Below, piece after piece: positions 32,994-44,358 of a stretch of 64,000 bases of DNA. The position numbers and the translations under genes are program-made. Location: the NCBI GenBank assembly GCA_035772735.1, contig JASDFA010000010.1, forward strand, positions 33,295,501-33,359,500. The letters run 5' to 3'. The notes below the pieces were generated by a model that did no database searches, was not told the origin of the DNA, and saw only the letters and a list, made by a program, of their open reading frames with translations. Each line of letters begins with the position of its first letter. Position 1 is the first letter of the stretch. Origin of the DNA: Datura wrightii (taxonomy: Eukaryota; Streptophyta; Magnoliopsida; Solanales; Solanaceae).

Positions 32994-33713
32994 GAAACCC
33001 TTTAATTCGACCCTCATAATACTCAAAATGTCTTCATTTAGGAACAAGAAGCATAGTATTTAACTAAAATACCCCTGGGATTTAAATCCTAAAACTGTCC
33101 GTCCAGTGGCCACGACCTACACCATGAGTCATTGGTCCTTACCACGGCTCATGGTGATCATCCGTAACTTTAGGGGCAAACTTATAGCTTCTTACTCTTC
33201 GACCAATGATTGGAAAGTACAAGTCGTTACTAGCTATGAAGACTCGTTGCTTCACTCGTCGTCACCACTGCTTCACTTGAACAATGTCTATAATCCTTCC
33301 AACGGGTCCTCACCATGGGCCTTCACACATCACAATGAGTCGTTACATCCTTCCATTGATACTGAACCATACATTGAACCTTTTGAAACTCCAATTAACG
33401 ACTCATCAGGGTGATCCATTACTTGATGTAATGAGTCATTACTTGACTCGTTAATTCTGGAAAGTCGGGACTGTTGACTTATAACGACTGCATCTAAGGA
33501 GTCGTTGTTCCTCACAACAACTCATTGCTTCCTCTCGTGGTTATCAAATTCTTGTTGCACCCTTTTTGAAACCCTTCCAACGACTAGACCTAGCGAGCCG
33601 TTAGAGCAACCAATGACCCGTCACATGAGTTGTTTTGAAGAATTTTTGCTGGTTTTCCTACTGAACTTCATCTAACTCTAGGGTCTGATCAGGAAACCTC
33701 TTGGGGTGTTACA
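32994..33713 (-). mobile_element. 5' LTR of element D, part 2 (U3 side)
   Basis: Starts with the GAAAC target duplication of C and ends ...GGGGTGTTACA, the complement of the TGTAACACCCC start of this LTR type. It is filled with short sites of the form ATGAGTCGTT, AACGACTCAT and GACTCGTT (about twelve between 33100 and 33640). Positions 33714-33718 (CTGTC) should be D's target duplication. Confidence 0.82.
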
Positions 33714-35630
33714 CTGTCAGACTACCATTCCACACCTCGAGTCGTGGCAAAATGGTATGACCTATGCTCATGAGTCGGTGTTTATGTGTGCTGAAAGAGT
33801 TTAGAGGTTAAGAGGCATATGATGACTCGTTGGACCATGTGATGATCTTGGTATGGGGTCATTGTATGAACATCAGAGAAGCAAAATTTGGAATAGCTTC
33901 TGACATATGGTCACCACGAGTCATTGTAAAAGCCAATGACTTATGGTGTGAGTCGTGATAATTGATTGGTAGTTTTTAATTGCGACATTTCAGGGGTATT
34001 TTGGTGAGTTTCTATGCTTTTAACTCCTATATCAGGCCATTTTGGGCTTCTTAGAAGGGGTATTTAAGCATTAAACTTAGCCTAAAATTTCATTCCTCTC
34101 CTAACACCATAGATTGAAGATCAAATTCTCTCAAGGATTCTCAAAAGCTAGGGTTCCTTTTCTAAATTTCTCGTGGGTCTCAAGTCTAGTCAAGAACCCT
34201 TCAAGCTAAGTATTGCAGATCATGAATGGAGGACTTCTTCCACAATAGATCATGCCTAATCTCAAGCCTAATTTCATAATTTGAATTCCTTTAAGTCTCC
34301 AATTATGATTTTCATGAATTTAAGACCCTTTTTGATGCAAAACTCCATGAACCCTTATGAAATTGATTCTCTCATAATTCTACTTATGATTTCTGAATAT
34401 AATCACATTATGTCAATGAAAAACTCTGATAATTATACATTTTCAAGTTAACATCATTTTAATCAAGTGTGTATAAATCTCATGAATATCAAACTTATGT
34501 ATCATGGTTGTATTTTTACCATTGTTTTCATGGCTAGTTCACGTATGTCAAACAGTTTATGAATCTATCATGTTATTTTAAACTAGTCCATGAAAAATTC
34601 ATGTTTCATGTATCATTATGATCACTATGTATGATTTTGGGTGTAGAATTTAACACCAAGTAAGGCGGGGTTCAGCGCACCTAGGTCTCAAAACTACGTG
34701 CCACTATAGGGTAAGGGCTCCATGCCAGTAGAAAGTGCCTCCCTTGCCCTTAGCATAAGGGGTCCTCGATAGTTGATAGTGTCTCCCTTACGCTACTGCG
34801 ATAATGAGTGGTATCACACCTTTATGGTTCTTACCCTTGCATAATTATGGATACCCTCCCGACCAGGGGTAGAGGTCGGGCTCCATGATGCTCATTTGGA
34901 GTATATCAGTTATGAGAATCTCCAACTGTTCCTCATGTTTCATGTCTCTTTACGTTCAGGATTTATGATATCATGTTTTATAGTATTTTTGTCCTATTGA
35001 TTAGTTTATGAGTTTTACTTATGATTTTAAATATGATGTACTTTATGATTTTGTTTTCAAAACCTTGGGTCATTATACTTCATATAATGATGAATAACTC
35101 ATCTTTTATGACTAGATCATGATCATGATTTTTTGCATGTTTTCCTTACTTTATGTTTTACTTATTCTCCATACTCAGTACATTCAGAGTACTAATTCCA
35201 TACTTTTGTTCTATATAATCTCATGATATAGGTTCGAGTGATAAGTTTTAACCCTGCTACTAGGTTCTCTCTTATCCTAACTTCAACTTAGTCTTCGTGA
35301 GTCCTCTCAGTCGAGGATGGCAGTTTTGATTCATGTCTTCTTGTCATTTTCAGTTAGAAACTTAGTAAATCTAGTTGGTAGTATGTCCCATTAGCTCATC
35401 ATATGTAAGAGACTTTTCAGACTATGATGTATAGATATTCAACAGTATGACTTGTTATCCCAATTGATACATGTTATGATATTTTAGAATTCTGCTTATG
35501 CCATATCTGATGATTTTTTCCTCTTAGTGTATTCTTATGCTTATGTTATGCATGTACCATGGGTTAGCTTGGATCCATTCATGGTTCTAGATCTCGTGTT
35601 ACATCGCGGGTCTATACTTTGGTCATGACA
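33714..35630 (+). mobile_element. LTR E (plus strand; start lost to D's insertion)
   Basis: Ends ...ATACTTTGGTCATGACA at 35630, like the LTR ends of F and K, and contains CCATGGGTTAGCTTGGATCC just before. U3-type repeats GAGTCGT/GAGTCATT lie in 33740-33960, and a partial tandem array (CTCCATGCCAGTAGAAAGTG type) at about 34700-34800. No primer-binding site follows, so it is probably a solo LTR interrupted near its 5' end by D. Its first several hundred bases would lie left of D, outside the window. Confidence 0.7.
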
Positions 35631-36361
35631 TACCATATGCTTGCCTATTTCCTCAAATGTCTTTTCTTTTTGATATCTGGATTGAGATCACACAGGGGAT
35701 TTTCTAAGCTTGTAATGATGGTCAAAAGGCTGATAGGATACAAATATGGCCTTTAGTGAGTCATAGACCATCCTTGAACACAACATCACTTTTTCACTAC
35801 CTTTTTAACTTTCGAATCCAATCTTTTTCTTCCCTTCTTTTCTTAGAAACTTTGAAGACCTCAAGGTACTTTTGTGAGCTTAATTTTCATTTTTTTCCTC
35901 TTTTCTCTTTTGTTTTCTTTTTTTTTCTTTTTTTCTTCTTTTCAGTACATTTCTCAATACACCATAGGAAATAGTCAGATAGTCATATTTGCCCTATTTC
36001 TTTCTTTTCCACCTTATCAGACCCCGAACATAGTCAATTCTAAGTTAGAGCATAAGTATGAAGGCAAGTTTTAGAGTGTGACCAGGTCAAGTGAACAAGC
36101 AATTTCTTTCCACACAATGGCACATGGATATCAAAATGAATAAAAACATTACTCTTAATTAGGGACACATTTTCACAATTAGCATAATTACATGTAAAAA
36201 GCCAAGGTAGATAAGTCAATACAGAACAACCATGGAATTTGTTTTTAAGAGGGCATTATTTTCAAAAGTTAGTACAAGCATGTTAGGAACTCAATTTCCA
36301 CCACAACCTAAATCAAAAACATTTTGTTCACCCAAATACAACTAGCTAGTAGGCTGCTACC
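35631..36361 (-). other. Remnant L, left part (Athila-like 3' non-coding region)
   Basis: A/T-rich, with a long pyrimidine tract (about 35825-35945) of the sort found in the 3' regions of B and C on the same strand. ATGGCCTTTAGTGAGTCATA and nearby CCATCCTTGAAC resemble B near 2057-2090. ORFs here are low-complexity and not genes. Confidence 0.45.
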
Positions 36362-37937
36362 TGATGTTGGGCATATCTTATGCTTATTTTCCATGTTTTT
36401 ACCCATGTTTTGCCTTGTTTTGGGTTCATAATCCTTATGAAATGCATGAATTCATGTTTTTGTGTGTCTTTTAAGTGAACAAATATTTTTAGATGTTTTG
36501 AGTAGGAAACCAAGGAAAAAGGACCAAAAAATTACCAACGTTGTGAAGAAAGAAGAGTTCGCGAATGTTTGCCTAGGGCTATAGCTGGCATGGCGTGCCA
36601 ACTCCTAAACGTCAGAGAAATATGCCCAAAGTTGGTTCTATGGGTGGCGCAGCATGCCAGTTCTCAAACTTCAAAAAAAATTTCATTAACACCTTGGTAA
36701 GATGAGCTAGGAGCATCCTAGACTTAGGAAAATTTTCCAAAACTCTAGTGCTTTGGATGGAGTGGCGTGCCCGAAGGGTTTAAATGATCTGAAATTTCAC
36801 TAACATTCTGGTGCTTTGTGTGGGATGGGGCATCAGAGCAAAACATCAGAGATTTGACTAACAACTTGGTGCTTTGGTTGGTGTGGGGCGCCAGGAGCAA
36901 AACTTCAGAGAAAAATTAAGCCAAACATGTTGGACTGGAGGGCGCAGTGTGCCAGAACTATTCCGAGATGGATTTTGCTGATTTTGAATCTAATTTCTTT
37001 AGGGAAAAAACATCATTTGAGGGCTCACTTATAATATAACATCTAGGTCACTTGTTAGCTATCATAGATCATTTTGTTTGATCGCAGTAAGGGTGTAACA
37101 TAGCTTTGGAGGCGAGACAAGCTCATAACTTAGGTTTCTATTTTTCTCTATCGTTTTATGCTTCGAATGATGATGTCTTTGTTTTTCCACTTGTCTATAA
37201 ATGGATAAACTCCTATTCTAGGGTTTTGTCCATAGATATGGTTGAAGTTTAAAAGATTGATTACTGGTAGTTTTGATTTTTCGTTAAAGGTTGTTTAAAT
37301 TTACTTGTGTTAATTGCTTATTTATTAAACTGATCACCTTTCAAATAAATCTATTGTCTTTTGGTTTAACCCGGTAGAAGGAACTAAAAGGGCTAAAAGT
37401 AAATATAAAACAGGAATTCAAAGATTCTTTGGCCCATTGGTTGAAGGTTAGAAGTTTTTGATGAGAATGATATACACTTCAACCTTGTTTAGTTGATATA
37501 CAAGTGGCCATAACCTTTCTCCTGCGACCATCGGGATATAGGTGTTACGGTTCATGAGATAGTTCTTGATGCTCGAGAGAGTGGAGAAAAATGGGATAGT
37601 AACTTGCAACTAGCAACCTTAGAAGGAATCATTCTAGTTAATCCAGGCTTGAAAACTCAACCTGTAGCAAAAGTGCCATTTCCCTCGATTTTCATCATCA
37701 TTTGAAGTACAAACACGTTGGAAACAATTGTGGTTCATTAGTTAATTATCTTTCCAAATTTAGTAGTTTAATTCTCCAAGCCATTCCCCAATTTTATCCT
37801 TGTTTCTTAGAATATTGAAATAAAGTTTTAACTTTAAATGATTAATTTGACAAGTCTCTAAGGGATCGATAATCAAGACTTCACTGTCCTATATTACTTG
37901 ACAACCATGTGCGCTTGCATGCGCTTGGGCAACATCA
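36362..37937 (+). mobile_element. Solo LTR I
   Basis: 1576 bp from TGATGTTGGGC to TTGGGCAACATCA (ends form an inverted repeat). The flanks are CTACC (36357-36361) and ATACC (37938-37942), a 5-bp duplication with one change. There is no primer site or polypurine tract. Its U5 contains GGGATCGATAATCAAGACTT and a TGCGCTTGCATG end, like A's LTR, which suggests Athila lineage. U3 contains four or five 60-100-bp modules with cores such as GGCATGGCGTGCC and GGCGCAGCATGCC (36585-36960). Confidence 0.85.
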
Positions 37938-39459
37938 ATACCCTTAATAATATCCTAGTAATATATCATGGGCCCATACTCTCTGATAATTTAACTACAT
38001 TATTTTGCTAGATTCAATAGAAAGTAAGCCTCTCAGAAAAAATCTATGGCTAAGAAAATCCAACAGGAACCTAAGCTAAGAAAGGAATAACAAAAATAAA
38101 TGAATAATCTATACAAAGAAAGCAATAAAATGGACCATCACACACATCAATCAACTCAAAAATGCATAATACCATACAAAACATGAGTTTCATAACAAGA
38201 AATAGTACAAATAAAGATGCCACCTAGCGCCAAATAATATCCACCCTAAACTTAAAAATTGTGCAGTATCCCCAATGCACATACAAAGAAAAGGAAAACA
38301 TAAGAGTGGCAAAGCTCCCTATAGCGCTCAAACTATGCCACTAAAGACCATCATGGCGTGTTGTTGAAGAGGTCCCTCTATGTCATGAGATTGCCCGTGG
38401 ATATGGAAGAATGAGGCCTCATTTGCTATTATAAGGTCCTCCTCCGCGAGGGCCCTCTAAATATACTGCTCCTTTGATAGTCGGCTCTTGCCCATGTCAA
38501 GTGTAGGGGTAGGAATAATTGGCTATGCTCGAACGAGAGGAATACCCTACTCTTGTGAAACTCTACAAGTGGTTGTCCTTAGATCTAGTGCTGGTGGAGG
38601 TAAGTACTAAGTCAGGAATGGGTAGAACGGAAATTCACGAGGTAGGAATTCCATTAAACAGGCTGTAGGCGGTGTCCGACCCATTAACGGTACCAAGACC
38701 TCCTTAGGCTTCTGCTCTCGCATCTATACTCTAGCACTGTTACTCTGGTCCTAGCTACGTCTGTTCACAGGCTCAAAATGTTTGATAAACTAGTACCTTA
38801 CACGAGCTGGACCAATTTGTCATCCACCATCCCTCGACGGGAGCTCAAGACCTCATGAGAACTTCTGATAACATCTTTAGTGGTTTAAAAGCACGTTCAA
38901 CAATAGTGGTCACAAAGGCTGATAGATTTTGAACTTCTAGACTATGAAGAGCAGGTTTGGGATGTGAATTCAAAGTATAATCTGTAGATTGATTAACGAT
39001 CGCAGATAGATCATAAAAGAAATCAAATTTTTAATGCAGTCTATGGATCAAAAGTCCAATGTATGTCCATAAGTTTTATCTAGGAAGTCTGAAATTAATT
39101 TGGGTTTGGGGTTCTGACCTTAGTGTCAATAGCATGTTTAGTCATTTTTGTAGGGGTATGAACATTATCATTGAGAATAGAGTTTTGGGAAATTACACGT
39201 TGTACTGCAAACCACTTTTAAAGATCTACTTTTAGGGTTTAGAATTCTCATTTCTTATAGTCTATTTTAAGTTAATCAGCTTTAATTCAAATCTTTTCTT
39301 CTTATCTCCTATCATGAGCTGCTAATTTTTTATCTAAGGTTGTGAATCCAATGAGGTTGTGAAACCTAGAGATATCAATTATGATTAATTGATGGGATAT
39401 ATTATGTTTAATTAATCCTTGATTTTGTAGTTAAGGTTGGTGGTTTCAAACATCGATCG
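37938..39459 (-). pseudogene. Remnant L, right part (decayed extra ORF)
   Basis: On the minus strand about 38300-38900 reads in broken frames as a protein with MGKSRLSKEQYI, RALAEEDLIIANE and KHFEPVNRRS. The position and spacing resemble the C-terminal part of the extra ORF of A and C (RHARDDQYMARM...). CCACCCTAAACTTAAAAATT (38241) corresponds to the PPT-like motif after that ORF. 38900-39459 shows nothing recognisable. Assignment is tentative. Confidence 0.35.
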
Positions 39460-42111
39460 TGACGCCTTAAGCTTATACCTCAAACGCAACTAGAATTCAA
39501 AACCACAAGTTGCCCGAGCAAACCCTTGGCCTAGCATACTACTAAAAAACTTAATGAAAGATACTACGGAAGCTAAAACATAAACCAAACCCTTATAAAA
39601 TAAAAGAATGAACTTTTATTAAAAGTGAAACATAAAGTCATTTGAAAACTAATACAAACAACTGAATGACAGTCTATGAACCCTCTACTGACATACTAAG
39701 TAATGTTTACAGGGACAAGGCCCCTGGTCTTCCTTTATTAAAAACTAAACTAGAAATATCTAAGTCCCCTGAATTCAAGGAGGACTCACACGAGCTGAGG
39801 AGGTGGTATCTTAATAGAGCACTTGCTGTTGGATCTGAGTACTTGTACCTACATCATGAAATTATGCAACGGTGAATGGCACCAATACATTAAATTTATG
39901 GTATGTAATAAAACTAAGCAAAGAAATACTAATACTAATAAGATGTACAATTGAAGCATGAATATGATATGAAATCATGATCGTGAATTAACTTAATGAT
40001 TGAGACTATGTGACTGAGCTTCTGAATCATAAAAATAAGGGAGTTGTATGCAACTATTTATAAAAACATGCTTTAATAACAAGAGGCTCGGTGCCATAAA
40101 TAATAATTTAAAACTCTTCTTGGAAACTGATTGAAATTGAATGCTCTGAATTATTCAATTAAAACACAAGTATAAACATTGTAAGAAACAGTCATGCATC
40201 TAAAAACCATACATAAAAATAGGTTAACATAAATACTTTACTTTAATTAGGAGTTTCTCTTAACTGACATATACTATGTATGAGCGCATGATGTCCAACC
40301 TCTAGCCCAATTAGGAGAGCTCCCAAAGCCTTTTCAGGGTAGAGGATGAAACTAAATTATGGATCCACACTAATCCCTTACTAGGGGCTATTTGAGGAGT
40401 CGCCCGAACCAACAGCATGGTCCTAACTTATGTTGGCTACACAGTATTGGGGCTTCGGGTTATTTGAACTCTTCACCCATCTCGCTGCTAAATAATCCTA
40501 CCAAAAACTATGCTCATATAAAATTTATTCCTATTTGAGGCATCTGAAACATTCCCATGGAGCCTTTCTAGCTCAAAATAAATATAGATGTGTGATATCT
40601 AATGAGCCTCCATTTTAACTGTTCTTTGCCGGCGAGCCTCTGTGCTCAAAAGTGTATAAAACTGGTGAGCTTCTATGCTAAAAACTAGGTTATGATGGTG
40701 AGCTTCTATGCTCAAAACAGTGTTTCAAAAACATGCTTTCACTTTATTTTCACAAAATCATGCAATGAAACAAAACTGTTCAAACAAAAAGTCTTTTTTG
40801 AAATAGTCTTTAAAACTAAACTCTATTTTTCTTTTTTGAAAATCATATGTTTAAAGCTACGAATGCTTACATGAACTTTCTCTCGAGATGCTTTTCATTA
40901 AACTTGAAAGCTACCTCTTCTCATGAAAACAAAGCATGTAAATAGTATGATAATATTTTCTTATAGTTTTAGCAATAAAGGAGTTCATGTGGTAGAACAA
41001 GCATGGACATCAATCAACAATCATGATAGATAGAGATATCAACAAAATAAATAAGGAATAATAATGCATAACCTAGATTTCATGAAAGAAAACTCAATTC
41101 ACAAACTTTGGGAAAAATCTCAACTCTTAGATTCTTCTAAAATTGAACTGTAGATGTAGGAATGAAGTAGAACAGAGTTCCTCACTATGAATAGCCTTAC
41201 ATTCCTCAAACACTTCAATTTTTAATGGAGAATCTGAGAAACTAATTGTGAGATCTTACGAACTGGTTCTCTCAATAATTCATAGGGCTTTCCATCAAGA
41301 ACCGCACAATAAACCATAGCTTAGGGTTAGGAATCATTAAATTAGCCTTAGGAATGAAGGAGAAGACTTACCTGTGAGGAAGTTGTGATTGGAGATGTTT
41401 CCTTTCTAAAATCGTTAAAATTTAGGAAGAATATAGAGTCTGGACATTTGGATATGGTAAGGGTAGTGTTTGAAATGATTTCCAACTCAAAGAAACATAA
41501 GATATATATAGAGGTTGGGTGGGGATAGGGCCTTTCACACTACGCCTGCTATAGCGCCAACCTATTTCTTTTGGAATTTAGCTCCTGGTGTGTTCCGCCT
41601 GCTATAGCACCACCCTGATGAATTTTTTTTGTCTGAAGTTTGGTCCTGGGCACAGTGCGCCTCCCAATGCACCCAACCTAATAAAAAATTTCTCTGAAGA
41701 TTAGGATCGGGCGTGGTGCACCTCTCAATGCTTACCTTGACAATTCCTTAGTAAAATACCCATAGTATTTTATTCCGAACTCCGACTATTGCAAGGTAAA
41801 AAGAGTTGAAAAGAAGACTCAAAGGGCTTCAATTTGATGGGTTGAATCACTAAAAGTTACTTTGTAAATGTTGAGTCATGATCGTTTAAAATTGATCCTT
41901 ATAAGAATTTATATGAGAACTCGATCGATAGAGACACTCTCAACTAAACTTTGTGCTAGATGTTCCTTATGAACTTAATTTATATCCAATGCACTTCCCA
42001 CATTTAAGAATTGATCTTAACATCTAGTTTCATTAGAAAATTCATTGGGTTAGAGTCTATTTACATACCTAGAAAGATTTCAAGCATAGCCTAAACGTTT
42101 AAGGCGTTACA
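39460..42111 (-). mobile_element. 3' LTR of element J
   Basis: On the plus strand it begins TGACGCC and ends GGCGTTACA; read on the minus strand this is TGTAACGCC...GGCGTCA. 39500-40560 matches 47620-48680 closely. It holds a short repeat GGTGAGCTTCTATGCTCAAA (about 40590-40730) and GC-rich U3 modules (41520-41760). The 69-codon ORF at 39666 has a counterpart at 47791 only because the LTR is repeated. Confidence 0.82.
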
Positions 42112-44358
42112 ATATCTCCCCTTTTGGATCATTTGTCCTTGAATGAAGGTCATGGACATAGATAGGATATAACCCTAAAACTTTCTAAATGTTTTGGTAG
42201 AGTTCCTTCATTGGAGGGACTAACTCAATATCTAAATAGTTTTTAGCAGACAAGGAACACTATCACGAGTATCACTGACATTCAAAGGTGCAAAGACCTA
42301 AAGAACGTCATGTGAACATGGATTTGGGCCCTATTGGCCTCTTAAAGCATGGAGTGAGAAAAGGACTTCTTTTTATATCAGGACTTCTTTTTCCTTAAGC
42401 TACACAATGGATAGCCTTTAAGCTCAGAAACACCTTTTTAACTACACCAACATATCTAAATGCCATACTTATCATTTACAACTTATAATTATCACCTATC
42501 TCCATACCGATACTAAAGTCTTGAGTCTAACAGCAAGCTTATACCATATTCAAGCCTAACTTGAGTAAATCTCTTGCATCTAGAGTTATCCCCCAAGAAT
42601 TCTACTTCTTTTATGATGAAATCACCAAATCTTGAGCTCTAATCAAGGAATCACTAGTCACACAATGCAATTGTCTATATGTATATCATCACTAGCACTA
42701 TAGTTATCTTATGGATTCTTTATCGCTTACGCTATCTAAGAATTTCCCCTTCTTCCCTAGTATGTCTAATAACTACTACTCCATGAACTTCTACAAGGAG
42801 AAACACCAAGTATTTCATCTAATTTTTGTACATGCCAATCCTTATCTCGCACTTCATCCACACTTATAATCTAAGATGTAATTAGTACACTGCAATGGTC
42901 ATCAAAGAAGTGTCTACTTTCTCCCATCCTTCCCTTACCTCGAATCTTTCACTACTATCAATCAAGTCAAAAAGAGGATCAGTAAAAGAATAGAGTATGA
43001 GCGTTAAAATATAACAGATACAACATAATCATGACTTATACTTAGTGTAACATTTTCACTCAAGCTGAGGTCTAAGGAATCAAGTGCAATGAGCACGAGT
43101 ACTTCATATACTTGGCACATAAGGAATGATTAAAAGGGTAATTTTGAGGATACACATTATAACCACCATTACCATTATGGGTGAATTTACATAGGGCTTA
43201 GAGTAAGAATATCAGAAGCACGAATCATTTCATAAAATCTAATATGAGCATATACATGATGTACCATGATTTTATTAGTTGTTAAGGCATATCTAGAGGA
43301 CTGAGTTCATATAATGCATACTATGAGACATGAATTTATATATATATGAGTCTTACAACATAAAGGTGGGATTTATGGAATCATAGAGTATGACTCGGAA
43401 CATTATTTGAAGCAATTGCTTCTCATTCTAGGAATCTGAGTATGAGCATAGGTTTGCATCGAGTAGTTGGACCTTAGACATGGTCATGGAATGAATACTA
43501 TATAACATGAGTAGATTCTCATGTTGACTAAAGTGCAAACAGTATACCTAAATAAGAATGGATTGATATCTTGTAGTTACTACTCTAGGACTTTTTAACA
43601 ATTGAAATCTCAAGACTTGAATTGGTTCTTCACCTTATCATCTCCCCCTTAGCTCAAAAGTCAATGTTCTAAGTCTTTGGACCTCTTCTTTAAATTAGAC
43701 TATATTCAAATAACTCTTGCGGGATCGAGGAATCACTATACATATGGATGCTAAGCTCTCCCTCAACGACTACATCTGTATGTACTAAAATGTTTATCCT
43801 GGGATTTCTTTCTTAGTAACTCCTAAATTCGCTTTTACCTCTAAGGCTATACTGTAGGATTCATGCTCTTTATATTGTATAACCTTCATATATCCAATCC
43901 ACTATCCACCTAAAGAAAGGGTTAAATCTTATACTAAGAGGCTCAAGATCAGCACCTTATTTAAGAATCTCTAGCTTCGGCCTCTTAGGGACACCATATA
44001 GTGCATTCCTATGATTCTTCACACTTCTCAACTCAAGAATACTAAACTAGGCACACATAGAACTTTAGGGGCTTAAAATCTAGTGTAACTACGTTCCACC
44101 TTACTTAGCCTCCAATCACCTATACTTAATCTTTTTCTACACCTACACTTAATCCTTTTCTAACACATTGATATGCCCTTATGATCTTCTACTATAGTTT
44201 TCTAAGTCATGTTTACCAACACCTCTTCCTCTAAATACTACCATGGAATCTTCACAAAACTTACTACTCTTTAGTTAACAACAAGGGACTTATCTTCCCA
44301 TTACTTAATTTATAGATACATGACTATGGCTACATACTTCCCTTAATCACCATCTCCA
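42112..44358 (-). other. Internal region of J, part 1: polypurine tract, no coding
   Basis: Minus-strand AAAAGGGGAGATAT (42112-42125) lies directly before the LTR and is a good polypurine tract. The rest is A/T-rich, and I find no gag, protease, RT or integrase motif and no ORF above 60 codons. J may be a non-autonomous large derivative or an old autonomous element worn beyond recognition. Confidence 0.6.

Noticed and set aside
35756..36074. Phe-rich ORFs suggesting a membrane protein
   Set aside because: They come from a poly-pyrimidine tract in remnant L; similar tracts occur at the same place in B and C.
39666..39875. 69-codon ORF with a near-copy at 47791 (possible small gene)
   Set aside because: The repetition is explained by the two LTRs of J, and the reading frame is not better preserved than neighbouring DNA.
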